Position numbers and translations under genes: made by a program | Notes under the pieces: model-generated | What the model saw: the letters and a program-made list of their open reading frames with translations, nothing else | Database searches by the model: none | Told to the model about the DNA's origin: nothing | Source: Salininema proteolyticum | GTDB lineage: Bacteria > Actinomycetota > Actinomycetes > Mycobacteriales > Micromonosporaceae | DNA: 64,000 nucleotides | Assembly (NCBI RefSeq): GCF_042685645.1 | Contig: NZ_JBHUNX010000001.1 | Coordinates: forward strand, 3,472,001-3,536,000 | Reading direction: 5' to 3' | Shown: positions 9,212 to 17,243 of the stretch, piece after piece | Numbering within the stretch: position 1 is the first letter of the stretch | Layout: each line of letters opens with the position of its first letter

Positions 9212-9469
9212 CTAACTCGGGTACCCGAGCCAGTACGGCCTCTCCCAACCGCACTCCTCGTACTTGGACTCCACCCGATCGGCGTTAGCTGGAATGATGG
9301 CTGGTGCAAGGGCCTTGTCCACAGGCCCGCACAGGCCGAGATAGGCGTCCACCGCACCAACACCGCAGCCTAGGAGGAACAGGAGAATCACAGTCCCGAA
9401 TACGGTCCCGAGAACGTAGACCGTTTTGCCTACGGGACCGCTCCCCTCTGTCTTGGCATTCTTTTCCAC
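9212..9469 (-). CDS. small membrane protein, function unknown
   Basis: An 85-residue protein with a GTG start at 9467-9469. There is one hydrophobic segment (VLGTVFGTVILLFLLGCGVGAV), then an exported or cytoplasmic tail with two cysteines and a GWERPYW patch. It lies five bases downstream of the preceding leftward frame, as in an operon. No recognisable ribosome site. Confidence 0.5.
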   Translation of the reverse strand: MEKNAKTEGSGPVGKTVYVLGTVFGTVILLFLLGCGVGAVDAYLGLCGPVDKALAPAIIPANADRVESKYEECGWERPYWLGYPS

Positions 9470-9474
9470 ACTGG

Positions 9475-9831
9475 CTAGACGCTGCGAGACCGCGAGTCAT
9501 CGCACCGAATCCATGTGCCGTCGATCATTAAATCGATGACCTTGTCATCTTCCATGCATGTGATTCGGGTGTTTGAGAACGAGCAGCAGGACGGAGGCCG
9601 CTCCGATTCGGAGCGAGTAGCCTCAGAGAGGATCGAGTTCGCACTTGTTGCATCGTATGCCAATGGCATTGCCACCCACACAAAGGAGCACTGCCGCGAG
9701 CGAAGCGAGGGCAACGCGCCCCGGACTCGATCCGCAAGTTCAGGATAGAACTGTCCCCCATGATGGAAGCCGGTCCGGGAACATTTCGGACGACGGCCCC
9801 GGCGGGAATCCGGAGATAGGGAGCGGGGCAA
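9475..9831 (-). CDS. hypothetical protein, tentative
   Basis: The open minus-strand frame ends just before the GTG of the 9212 gene. The distal part (VIDLMIDGTWIRCDDSRSRS) is protein-like, but the N-terminal third is arginine/proline-rich and the true start is unclear, possibly near 9770. It is kept only because of its operon-like position. Confidence 0.3.
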   Translation of the reverse strand: MPRSLSPDSRRGRRPKCSRTGFHHGGQFYPELADRVRGALPSLRSRQCSFVWVAMPLAYDATSANSILSEATRSESERPPSCCSFSNTRITCMEDDKVIDLMIDGTWIRCDDSRSRSV

Positions 9832-9833
9832 GA

Positions 9834-9864
9834 AAAACCGGTCCTCCGTGGAGAACCGGTTCTA
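9834..9864 (-). terminator. intrinsic terminator, leftward
   Basis: AACCGG arms around CTCC/GGAG form a hairpin. On the minus strand it is followed by TTTTTCTT. It resembles the tRNA-Ala terminator at 12887 in stem sequence. Confidence 0.5.
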
Positions 9865-10026
9865 GTTGTTAATCCCATATCTGCCTATTCGTCCCCATTT
9901 CCGCAGGTTGATCCTGTATCTCAGAACCGATCGGTCTAATCGGCGTATTTTGCTCATCAAATAGTGTGGATTTTGTTCAGCAGCTAGCGTGTCAAACGTT
10001 CAATACAGAGCGGAGAGGGGGAAACG

Positions 10027-11079
10027 GTGCTGATCGACGAGTGGCAAGAGGTCCCGACCGTGCTCGGAGCAGTCAAACGCTCCATCGACGCCGATGCCGG
10101 GGCGGGAAGATTCCTATTGACCGGATCGGTCAATGCGCGATTGAACTCGCAAACCTGGCCCGGGACCGGGCGAGTAGTCCCGATACACGCCACGCCCATG
10201 GCGGAACGGGAACTGGAGGGAAACCAGCACCGCCCGTCCTTCATCGACCAGATCGCTCGCGACGGTTCCGGTATTCTGAAGACACCGCCGACAGAGCTGG
10301 ACCTGCGTGACTACCTCGATCGGGCATTGAGAGGGGGCTTCCCCGAACCGGCGCTCCGCTATCGACGAAGGGCCGGAGCGCGATGGTACGAAGGCTATTG
10401 GGACCAGATCTACTCGCGTGACGTCGTACCCGACAGTCGAGACCGCAATCCCGACCGCGTGAGGCGATTCGTGCACGCCTTCATTCTCAACAGCGCTTCC
10501 ACGGTAGAACTCACCAAACTCACGCAAGCTGCCGAACTCGCGCGGAACACCGCCCAGGAATACGAACAGCTCTTGAAGAACCTCTTTCTCGTGGAGGCGG
10601 TCCCCGCCTGGACACAGCACCGTCTCAAGCGACTGACCAAAGCTCCCAAACGAGTCATGTCCGATTCAGGACTACTCGCCGCAGCCCTCCGACTCGACAT
10701 GGACTCGATCATCCGAGACGGACGCCTCGTGGGGCAGATTCTCGAAACGTTCGTGATCGCTCAGTGGCGAGCCGAGCTCGAAGCCTCCGGGCTCTCTCCC
10801 CGCCTCTACCATCTTCGACAACAGCAAGGCCGCCATGAGATCGACCTGATCGTCGAACTTCCCGGAGACCGCGTCATCGCCGTGGAGATCAAGGCCGACG
10901 CCGCCCCGAACCACAAGGCCGCCGTCCACCTCGATTGGCTGGCCCAGGAAATCGGAGACCGGTTCGCCGCAGGAATCGTCCTGCACACCGTCCCCCACTC
11001 ATTCGCGCTGAGCGACATGATCCACGCAGTCCCGATCAGCGCCCTGTGGCAGTTAGATCGGCGTCCACCTGACCCGTAA
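10027..11079 (+). pseudogene. AAA_14/DUF4143 ATPase lacking its Walker A region
   Basis: 350 residues remain of a protein that normally has about 410-450. It begins at the Walker B/sensor part (LIDEWQEVP, FLLTGS), continues through the DUF4143 domain, and ends with the typical nuclease-like core HEIDLIVE...VIAVEIKAD (PD-(D/E)XK type). The P-loop segment is missing, and no in-frame remnant of it appears in the bases upstream. A plausible GTG with GAGAGGGGG before it exists at 10027, so a short protein may still be made, but without ATPase activity. Confidence 0.75.
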
Positions 11080-11186
11080 CCGATCTGCACACACTTTCGT
11101 TAATCGATCATAGTCAATTTACTGCCCATGGCCGACCTCTTTTCTCCAATGGACGGTTGTGGATACCGACGACGAAGGAGAGCGAC

Positions 11187-11618
11187 ATGACATGCCACCT
11201 GTCCACCTCATCCGTTATCAGCAGAGGAGTCCCCGCAGTCTCTGACGACATGATCCCTGTATCAGAAGCTGTGTTCGCCATGGACAAGGATATGATCGAG
11301 GCCGCGCTTTATATGGCGCTTTCAGATCTTCCCCCTGCCCAGTGGCCTACTGTCGGACGCCGGGACCACGCTACCTGGGTCCACACGCTGAACCTGGTCA
11401 TCAAATCGATCAAGTCCCAGGGCATGAAACGCATCGACGAGCGCTGCAGCTGGTTGGTCGATGGTTCGTACCAGGAGACCATCAACATGACCTTCGATGA
11501 CGCTTGCTTCGATCGTGCTGAATGGGGATGGGAGGCACTGTTCGGCAACTTGTACTTCAACGAGATACTTCGCTTTGGGAGGCCGCCGATAGCGGCAGGG
11601 GTCGAAGCCCGACCCTAG
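11187..11618 (+). CDS. hypothetical protein
   Basis: A 143-residue soluble protein starting at ATG 11187 after AAGGAGAGCGAC. It is acidic, with a tryptophan-containing central part (DHATWVHTLNLV, CSWLVDG, EWGWEALFGN). The composition suggests a small cytoplasmic domain similar to immunity proteins of actinomycete toxin systems, but no family is recognised. A good terminator follows. Confidence 0.55.
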   Translation: MTCHLSTSSVISRGVPAVSDDMIPVSEAVFAMDKDMIEAALYMALSDLPPAQWPTVGRRDHATWVHTLNLVIKSIKSQGMKRIDERCSWLVDGSYQETINMTFDDACFDRAEWGWEALFGNLYFNEILRFGRPPIAAGVEARP

Positions 11619-11630
11619 ACCAGAAAAGCC

Positions 11631-11668
11631 AGAAGGGCTGCTCCCACACGGGTGCAGCCCTTCTTTGA
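11631..11668 (+). terminator. intrinsic terminator
   Basis: AGAAGGGCTGC and GCAGCCCTTCT form an 11-bp perfect stem, followed by TTGACT. It ends the 11187 gene and faces the leftward gene at 11688. Confidence 0.7.
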
Positions 11669-11687
11669 CTGTGGACCTCACAGCCGC

Positions 11688-11966
11688 CTATTCGTACTCG
11701 TAATCGCAGTTCACAACGTTTGCTATCCCCCAGCGGCCTCTTTCGCGGGAGTTCCGGCAGCGAGTCGCACATTGATTAGTGTTCTTCGGGAGTTCAAGGC
11801 TCCATGGGGATGCCTCATGGCCACAATCGTTCACCTTCGCTGGCAGATCCAGCTTTGAAGCAATGCTCACGGCGGTATACGACCCGGAGTCTTGCAGTTG
11901 ATACCTCCCTGCCCTGGACTTCGGGGAATGTTCATCGGCAGCGAAAGTCTGTACAGTCGCCGGCAC
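11688..11966 (-). CDS. small protein downstream of a membrane protein, tentative
   Basis: 92 residues from a GTG at 11964-11966, five bases after the stop of the 11971 gene, as in a translationally linked pair. The C-terminal half has four cysteines (NDCGH, NQCATRC, VNCDYEYE). No signal peptide and no known family. The start is uncertain, and this is supported mainly by position. Confidence 0.38.
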   Translation of the reverse strand: MPATVQTFAADEHSPKSRAGRYQLQDSGSYTAVSIASKLDLPAKVNDCGHEASPWSLELPKNTNQCATRCRNSRERGRWGIANVVNCDYEYE

Positions 11967-11970
11967 GAGG

Positions 11971-12744
11971 TCAAGATGAAACGGGCTTCCGAAATTTGTC
12001 GCGGAAAACCGGAAGGCTGCGAAGGGTGTCCCGCAGGAACCAAGCCTCTGTGAGCGCCAGGGCACTCACTGTCAGGAGTCCGCCCGCCAGAGTCAACCGC
12101 TCAATCAGACTCAATTGGGTGTCGGGCGACATGATGGAGAACTTGACGTAAGCGGTGAACCATGCCGCGATCAGAGTCAGCAATGGCGGTAGGAGGGGGT
12201 GGAACTCCCGCGCTGCGAACAGGTCCCGACCCGCGAGATACGTTGAGCGGATCACGAACCCTCCAGCGGGAATGAGCAGCAGTAGACTGATCAGGCCCAC
12301 ACCCCAATGGAAGTTCGCAGTAGCGCCGACAGCGAGCACCGAAGCCAGGAATACCCAACCAACGAAAAGCCACCATAGGAGCGTAAGTGGCCTCGTCCAA
12401 ATTCTCCGAGCCAATTCTGGATTCTCATCTCCGATACCGAAGAGCGATATGAACATTGGCCCGAATAGGTAGATTGCAGCGTATATACCTGCGATCGTGA
12501 TGACCGTGCCGACCAGCTGCCCGGTCATCCAGCCCAGGACCGAAGGGCCGTGCAGGGAGAAGTAGACGGCTGTGGTCCATGCGAAGCCCGTCATCGTCCT
12601 CCACACGGCAAGCCTGGCGATGAAAGGAGGCGGCTCTATCGTCGGACGCAGTGATCGGAAGAGCCAATCTGCCAGGCTCGTACCCGTGGCCGTCTTGAAC
12701 CAGGAGAAAAAGACCTGAAGGCGACTCGTTCTCTTGAATGCCAT
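11971..12744 (-). CDS. multipass membrane protein, function unknown
   Basis: 257 residues with six or seven hydrophobic segments. The N-terminus is basic and cytoplasmic (MAFKRTSRLQVFFSW). The loops are rich in prolines and arginines with no catalytic motif. It is the last gene before the tRNA scar, so it is the nearest chromosomal neighbour of the attachment site. Confidence 0.6.
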   Translation of the reverse strand: MAFKRTSRLQVFFSWFKTATGTSLADWLFRSLRPTIEPPPFIARLAVWRTMTGFAWTTAVYFSLHGPSVLGWMTGQLVGTVITIAGIYAAIYLFGPMFISLFGIGDENPELARRIWTRPLTLLWWLFVGWVFLASVLAVGATANFHWGVGLISLLLLIPAGGFVIRSTYLAGRDLFAAREFHPLLPPLLTLIAAWFTAYVKFSIMSPDTQLSLIERLTLAGGLLTVSALALTEAWFLRDTLRSLPVFRDKFRKPVSS

Positions 12745-12886
12745 ACGGTGAGTATACTACCGCGTGGTGGCATCTATTCCTGCTGAAAAACTCGGGCCGA
12801 TCGTGCAGGTTCATGTCGGCACTGGGTCCTCGTTGCATGGGGAGATGTCTGGATTTCGGCCCTAAGGCCATGCAATGGAGACTGAA

Positions 12887-12916
12887 AAAGCCGGTTCTCC
12901 GCAGAGAACCGGCTTT
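12887..12916 (-). terminator. terminator of the (interrupted) tRNA-Ala gene
   Basis: AAAGCCGGTTCTC pairs perfectly with GAGAACCGGCTTT around a 4-base loop. On the minus strand it ends in TTTTTCAG. It lies seven bases beyond the 3' end of the tRNA fragment, as expected for a tRNA transcribed leftwards. Confidence 0.8.
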
Positions 12917-12923
12917 CAGTTTG

Positions 12924-12957
12924 TGGAGCTGAGGGGAATCGAACCCCTGACCTTCTC
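12924..12957 (-). other. attachment-site scar: 3' end of tRNA-Ala
   Basis: The minus strand reads GGTCAGGGGTTCGATTCCCC and then TCAGCTCCA: variable loop, complete T-arm and the 3' acceptor strand of an actinobacterial tRNA-Ala. The D-arm and anticodon arm are absent to the right; what follows does not fold as a tRNA. A lone 3' tRNA end with its terminator attached is what integration leaves at the far side of an element. Confidence 0.8.
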
Positions 12958-13036
12958 CTACCAGCTCATTTTCACTCTTCCCTATTTCCTCAGGAAGAAG
13001 CCCCTAATAGTACACATGTTCTATAGATGCCCGATA

Positions 13037-13089
13037 GGCCGGTAACCAGGAGATACATACCTCCGCATACTTCTGGTTACCGGCCTTTT
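13037..13089 (+). terminator. hairpin closing the leftward phage operon
   Basis: GGCCGGTAACCAG and CTGGTTACCGGCC form a perfect 13-bp stem with TTTT on the right. The T-run favours rightward use, but the only adjacent genes run leftwards into it, so it probably stops leftward phage transcripts before the attachment site. Confidence 0.55.
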
Positions 13090-13130
13090 GTGGCGCCTTG
13101 TGTTGGAAAAGTGTTGAAGAGAATGATCGC

Positions 13131-13478
13131 TTATGGACAGTTATTGAGATGGTCAAGGAGCTTGCCTACACCCTCGTACAGAGCGGTCTCGACTGCACAT
13201 CCCTCCACCCGGAGCTTGGCGGCGACCTCTCCGAGGCCCATCCTCGCTCCGTAGACCAGTACGATCACTTCGCGCTCAAGATCGGTCAGGTCGGCTCTCA
13301 CCCACGCTCGCTTCAGGTCCGCCATCACAGCCCACAGCGTGCAACCCTCAGCCGGGTTCGCACGGCCTCGCGGCATGTCGGGGTCGGCCGCGTAGACGCT
13401 GTGGATTCCATAGGCGTAGTCGTGGCCCCACATGTAGGGCATCAGCATCTCGACTGTCGCTCGCTCGTACTGGCTCAT
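13131..13478 (-). CDS. sigma-factor region-4-like HTH protein
   Basis: 115 residues from ATG 13476-13478, which overlaps the stop of the previous gene (ATGA). The C-terminal half, LTDLEREVIVLVYGARMGLGEVAAKLRVEG, resembles a sigma-70 region 4 or ArpU/RinA-type helix-turn-helix. Such proteins often end phage replication operons and switch on late genes. It is the last leftward gene of the element and could recognise the repeated late-region motif; that link is inference. Confidence 0.6.
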   Translation of the reverse strand: MSQYERATVEMLMPYMWGHDYAYGIHSVYAADPDMPRGRANPAEGCTLWAVMADLKRAWVRADLTDLEREVIVLVYGARMGLGEVAAKLRVEGCAVETALYEGVGKLLDHLNNCP

Positions 13479-13702
13479 TGCGCCCCCTGTCCGCTTCCCA
13501 TGCCGGCCCTGCGCCGATACCGTTCCATTTCGTCTGTGTCGATGTCCCAGCCGAACTGTTCCAGCCACATCACCAGGAACTCGCTTGCGACGTGCTCCCT
13601 GGTGAGGGCCGCCGCGAAGTGGCGTCGGTGGTGTCGCCCCAGTGCCCTCCAGGCCGACTCCAGGTCGGCTGGCGGGCAGCTGAGCAGCCTTGTCTCGTCC
13701 AT
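13475..13702 (-). CDS. small phage protein, function unknown
   Basis: 75 residues (MDETRLLSCPPADLESAWR...), with GATAGGAGA upstream. It is helical and charged, with an acidic C-terminal part (DIDTDEMERYRRR). It is coupled to the sigma-like gene by a 4-base overlap. Confidence 0.55.
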   Translation of the reverse strand: MDETRLLSCPPADLESAWRALGRHHRRHFAAALTREHVASEFLVMWLEQFGWDIDTDEMERYRRRAGMGSGQGAQ

Positions 13703-13715
13703 ATCCAGTTGTCTC

Positions 13716-14384
13716 CTATCTGGGGATCAGGGAGGTGAGCTTGTCGGGTCCGTGCTGTTGCCACGTTTCGGTCACGTCGCCCGCCTCCAGCGGGACGGGT
13801 TCGGCGGCCCGGAGGTCCTTGGTGATGGCGGCGTTGAATTTCTGGCCTGCGGTGTCGGGGTCGCCCCAGGTGTAGACCTTCGGGAACCCGGCGAGGAGGC
13901 GTCCGTAGTGGGGTCGCCAGGCGTTCGCGCCTGGCACCCCTGCCACGTTGAGCCCGAGGGAGGCGAGCACAAGCGCGTCAAGTTCGCCTTCCGGGACATG
14001 GGCTTCTGGCTGGTCAAACCGGAACCCTGAGGCCATGTACAGTCGGCCCTGCATTCCGGGCAGTGCCATGTATTTGCCGTGGCCGGCGGCGCGGCAGTCG
14101 TGGGCGTGGAGGCAACGGAACCTCATGCCGACGACCCCGGCCTGGTTCCGGTAGGGGATCGCAAGGCGGCCTCGGACGTGCTCGAACCCTGGTAGCGGGT
14201 TACCGACGTACCCGAGTGCTGCCGCTCGTACGGTCTTCTCGTCGAGTCCACGACCGGCCAGGTAGCCGCGTACCGCCGGGGTCAGTTGCCCGGCGTAGGC
14301 CTCGGTAGCCTCGCGGAGCATCTTCCGCGACGAGTCCGGCAGAGGCCGCAATGCTTCGTGCGTCAAGGTATCCGACCTCCTCAA
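13716..14384 (-). CDS. DNA primase, TOPRIM-containing part
   Basis: 222 residues. The N-terminal helical part (LTPAVRGYLAGRGLDEKTVR) and the TOPRIM core (HVPEGELDALVLASLGLNVAGVPGA, then VYTWGDPDTAG) hold the metal-binding Glu and DxD-type acidic residues. It lacks the zinc finger, which is encoded in another frame just upstream (14200-14604). In related actinophages the two parts may be separate genes; here they overlap by 185 bases. It synthesises primers together with the RecA-like helicase. Confidence 0.8.
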   Translation of the reverse strand: MRRSDTLTHEALRPLPDSSRKMLREATEAYAGQLTPAVRGYLAGRGLDEKTVRAAALGYVGNPLPGFEHVRGRLAIPYRNQAGVVGMRFRCLHAHDCRAAGHGKYMALPGMQGRLYMASGFRFDQPEAHVPEGELDALVLASLGLNVAGVPGANAWRPHYGRLLAGFPKVYTWGDPDTAGQKFNAAITKDLRAAEPVPLEAGDVTETWQQHGPDKLTSLIPR

Positions 14385-14604
14385 GGCTCATGATCAGGGT
14401 CCAGGCGTCGCCGCCGGAGTCGCAGGAGTGGCAGTGCCACAGCTGTTTGTCGAGGTCGACGGAACAGGACGGGGTGCGGTCTTCATGTAGGGGACAGTTG
14501 ATGGTCTGTCGGGGTCGGGTGACGGCCCGCCCGTAGCGGGCGAGCACGTCACCGAGGTCCGGTTTCTGGGGCCGGTCGGTGCCGGCCCCTCGGGTTCGCC
14601 TCAC
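14200..14604 (-). CDS. DNA primase, CHC2 zinc-finger part
   Basis: 134 residues from GTG 14602-14604. The zinc motif is C37-P-L-H40 ... C58-H-S-C61 (INCPLHEDRTP, LWHCHSCDSGG). Family-like sequence continues to about residue 95 (LIMSLEEVGYLDA). After that the frame is arginine-rich and probably non-functional, while the TOPRIM gene begins in the +1 frame. So the true product may be a short zinc-finger protein, or a fusion made by a +1 shift near 14340-14384. Confidence 0.75.
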   Translation of the reverse strand: MRRTRGAGTDRPQKPDLGDVLARYGRAVTRPRQTINCPLHEDRTPSCSVDLDKQLWHCHSCDSGGDAWTLIMSLEEVGYLDARSIAASAGLVAEDAPRGYRGLRRATDPGGTRLPGRSWTRREDRTSGSTRVRR

Positions 14605-14993
14605 TCGGCGGCCCCGAGCCCCAGGTAGTCGCGCAATGTCGTGAGGACGTAAGCCTCTTCCCAGGCCTTCTGGCGGCGTTTGACGACGGCGATCCCGTCG
14701 ACGGCGCTGTGCGGGAGGGCGCGGTGCCGCGCGAAGTTGCTTGCTTCGCGGCGGGTCTGGTCCACGAAGTCGGCCGCGTGCATGACCCCGGCCTTCGCCT
14801 CGATGACGATGAACCTTCCGTCGTCGAGGCGAATCACCAGGTCACCCTCGTCGTCGGTGCCGGTCTGGACGAGCCGTTCCACATCCAGGCCCGCGCCTCG
14901 GAGTCCGTCACGGAGGGCGGTTTGCCAGCGTTGGCCGTTGCGTTTGTTCCTGTTGTTGCGCGCTGTGGTCGCGTCTGTGGTCTTCTTAGCCAT
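14601..14993 (-). CDS. Holliday-junction-resolvase-like PD-(D/E)XK nuclease
   Basis: 130 residues from ATG 14991-14993. There is a basic N-terminus (RNNRNKRNGQRWQ), then the nuclease core GDLVIRLDDGRFIVIEAKAG: GD, a hydrophobic strand, and E-x-K. The small size and surrounding replication genes fit a phage resolvase or related structure-specific nuclease. The stop overlaps the GTG of the CHC2 primase gene. Confidence 0.7.
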   Translation of the reverse strand: MAKKTTDATTARNNRNKRNGQRWQTALRDGLRGAGLDVERLVQTGTDDEGDLVIRLDDGRFIVIEAKAGVMHAADFVDQTRREASNFARHRALPHSAVDGIAVVKRRQKAWEEAYVLTTLRDYLGLGAAE

Positions 14994-15022
14994 GTGGCCT
15001 CTTCTCCGGTCGGGGGCTGGGG

Positions 15023-15865
15023 TTAGGGGAGGATGCGTTCGGCCACGCCGGGAATTGCGGTTCCGCGGCGGGCGTCGCCGGCCCCGTCCCACTTCTTCAA
15101 CAGGTATTCGAGTCCACGCCTGGTGAACTTGCCCTGCACCCACTGGGCGCCGGAGGCCTTGAGCCCGGCGCGGTTGCGCATCCACCCGTTGCGAGTGGCG
15201 CGGGCGGTCGCCGCGTTGGAGTACAGCTCGGTCAGGCCCCAGGACTGGAGGAGGACGCGGACGCTGGGTTCGGTGATGTGCTCGCCGTAGTACTCGCGGA
15301 GCATCCGCACGGCGTCGCGGAATGAGGCCAGGCCGTCCGAAGATAGCCACTTGTCGAAGATTTCAGCCTTGGGTTCGAGCAGCGCCACCTTGGTCTCGGC
15401 AACTTCGCGGCGCTCCACCTCGTCGGCCAGCTCGCGCAGAGCCTCGCCGAAGGTCTCGGGGAGCTTGCGGGCTATGCGCTCAGCGGCCTGGGTCATGATA
15501 TTGAAGTAGGTGAGAGCCGCCGCGATCTCGGGTTTGCTGGGGTCGCCGCACATGGCAACGAAGTAGGCGCCCGTGCGGGTCAGGCGGAAGTCCTCAACCT
15601 GTCGCCGCCCGCCAACGGCATTGACAATCTTGCTTACTCCCACCTGGGAGATTACGTGCTGATCAGGGGAAATGCCCTGAAGCTTCATCACCTCGCGTGC
15701 CCTGTTGATGGCGTGCTTCGCTTTGGTCCAGTCCCGGTATCGCATGGCACCGAGCAGCAGTTCTCGTCCGCTCCAGGACTCTGTTCCTCTGCTGTTGACG
15801 TGCTTGATCTCATCGAACAGGCTGCGGTTGTCCTCATCGCGGATGAGTCGGAGGTTCTGATTCAT
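15023..15865 (-). CDS. phage antirepressor with DinD-like N-terminus and KilAC-like C-terminus
   Basis: 280 residues from ATG 15863-15865 after AAGGAGAAGGCC. Residues from about 14 to 125 (LFDEIKHVNSRGTESWSGRE, DWTKAKHAINRA, TGAYFVAMCGDPSKPEIAAA) match the DinD/BRO-type domain. A coiled segment follows, then a KilAC-like DNA-binding end (RMLREYYGEHITEPSVRVLL). In temperate phages such proteins antagonise repressors or respond to DNA damage. Confidence 0.8.
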   Translation of the reverse strand: MNQNLRLIRDEDNRSLFDEIKHVNSRGTESWSGRELLLGAMRYRDWTKAKHAINRAREVMKLQGISPDQHVISQVGVSKIVNAVGGRRQVEDFRLTRTGAYFVAMCGDPSKPEIAAALTYFNIMTQAAERIARKLPETFGEALRELADEVERREVAETKVALLEPKAEIFDKWLSSDGLASFRDAVRMLREYYGEHITEPSVRVLLQSWGLTELYSNAATARATRNGWMRNRAGLKASGAQWVQGKFTRRGLEYLLKKWDGAGDARRGTAIPGVAERILP

Positions 15866-15894
15866 GGCCTTCTCCTTGTTGTAGGGGTAGAGGT

Positions 15895-16728
15895 TCAGTA
15901 GCGTCCGAGGCTCGCGGTCGAGCCCGGGACGGGTTTGGACGGGTAGAACCGGCAGGTGTCGGGGTCGACGTAGAGGCTCGCCCAGGTCTGCGCGGACGGG
16001 TCGGAGGGGCCGTGGCGGTTCTTCGTCACGGCGATTCGGTATTCGTTCGTCTGCGGGTCCAATGCCACCGACAGGCTCAGGCCGGGCTTTTCGCTCATGC
16101 CACCCTTGACCTCCGAGCGCGCCGGGGGCTTCCACGGGTCTTGCTTGGATTGTGGTTTGTCGCTGGCGTGGTGGAGGATGATCGTCGTGCAACCGATGTC
16201 GCGGGTCAGCTCTGTGATCCCCTGCATCGCGTCCATCTGTGCCGTGTAGTCCGCCGCCGCTCCCTCGACATCCATGAGGTTGTCGATGACGAGGATTCGC
16301 GGCCAGGCGTCCCAGACCTCCACGTGAGCGTCCAGAGCCTGGTCGATCGCCGCCCAGGTGATCGGGGAATCGTATTCCCAGGAGATAGGCGAGGAGGCGA
16401 GGGCTTCGACGTACTGGCCGTGGCCGTCTTTGCGCGCGAAGGCCGCCTTGACCTGTTTCGTGGTGTGGCCGGTGGCCATCGCCGCCAGGCGGAACCCCAC
16501 GGTGCGGGGGTTCATGTCCGCCGAGAAGTAGATCGTCGGAAGACCCAGCATGTGGCACAGCCACATCACGAACAAGCTCTTCATTGTCCCGGATCGGCCG
16601 CAGACCATCACCGGATCACCGGCGGGGATGGTGCAGCCGAGATCGTAGAGCGGTCTCAAGTGCGGGACGCGGGGCAGCTCGGGGGCTGCCTCCGCGCCCG
16701 CCAACAGGCTTTGCGCCGCTGAATGCAA
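15895..16728 (-). CDS. RecA/DnaB-like replicative ATPase
   Basis: 277 residues from a TTG at 16726-16728. Walker A is GRSGTMKS (44-51), Walker B is RILVIDNLMDVEG, and a sensor-like TTIILHHASDK follows. This is the RepA/DnaB-like RecA-fold family used as helicase or helicase loader by actinophages. It lies between the SSB-tailed protein and the antirepressor. The rare TTG start with only AAGGG before it suggests modest translation. Confidence 0.8.
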   Translation of the reverse strand: MHSAAQSLLAGAEAAPELPRVPHLRPLYDLGCTIPAGDPVMVCGRSGTMKSLFVMWLCHMLGLPTIYFSADMNPRTVGFRLAAMATGHTTKQVKAAFARKDGHGQYVEALASSPISWEYDSPITWAAIDQALDAHVEVWDAWPRILVIDNLMDVEGAAADYTAQMDAMQGITELTRDIGCTTIILHHASDKPQSKQDPWKPPARSEVKGGMSEKPGLSLSVALDPQTNEYRIAVTKNRHGPSDPSAQTWASLYVDPDTCRFYPSKPVPGSTASLGRY

Positions 16729-16737
16729 AGACGGCCC

Positions 16738-17193
16738 TTAGAACGGGGGCGCGTCGTCGGCACCATCGGCCGAGGCCGGCGCCGGGGTCACCGGATCGGC
16801 CTCGGCGGGCCGGGCCTCGTAATACTCAGTCACCGCGCGCTCGACAGGTGCGTCGACGGGAAGCCAGACATAGCCTTTCTCGTTCGGCTTCTGGCCGACG
16901 GTGGCGATAAACGCGCCTGCAACGGCCCGCGAGGCGGGTGGAGTCAAGCGGGCGTGGGTGACTTTCACGCTCCGCAGGACAGTGGACGGACGCTTGGCCT
17001 CGGCATCGGCGGCCGTGGCGAACACGGAGATATCGGCGGTCACCTCGTCGCGGTTGGTGACCACGCCCTGATACTCGTTCGGCACATCGCGCTCCACACT
17101 GGTCGGCTCGACCAGGAGTGCGGCAACCCCGGAGTGCTCGGCGGGCTTAAAGTAACCAGAGCTGGCTACTTCAGACAGTGACATCAGACCCAT
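16738..17193 (-). CDS. putative single-stranded-DNA-binding-like phage protein
   Basis: 151 residues from ATG 17191-17193 with GAAGGAGG upstream. No canonical OB-fold signature is evident to me. After a proline/alanine-rich linker it ends ADGADDAPPF, very like the acidic DDDIPF tip by which bacterial SSB recruits partner proteins. Its place between the nuclease/recombination genes and the helicase fits an SSB role. The role rests on the tail and context only. Confidence 0.55.
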   Translation of the reverse strand: MGLMSLSEVASSGYFKPAEHSGVAALLVEPTSVERDVPNEYQGVVTNRDEVTADISVFATAADAEAKRPSTVLRSVKVTHARLTPPASRAVAGAFIATVGQKPNEKGYVWLPVDAPVERAVTEYYEARPAEADPVTPAPASADGADDAPPF

Positions 17194-17243
17194 ACAGGAG
17201 TCCTCCTTCAATTCGTGCGGGATATAGGGAACGGGGTAGTGCC

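Noticed and set aside
12924..13005. A complete, degenerate tRNA extending right of the T-arm
   Set aside because: The right-hand sequence offers a 5' GGGGCTT that partly pairs, but there is no proper D-arm or anticodon arm and the length would be about 81 bases; only the 3' third is credible.
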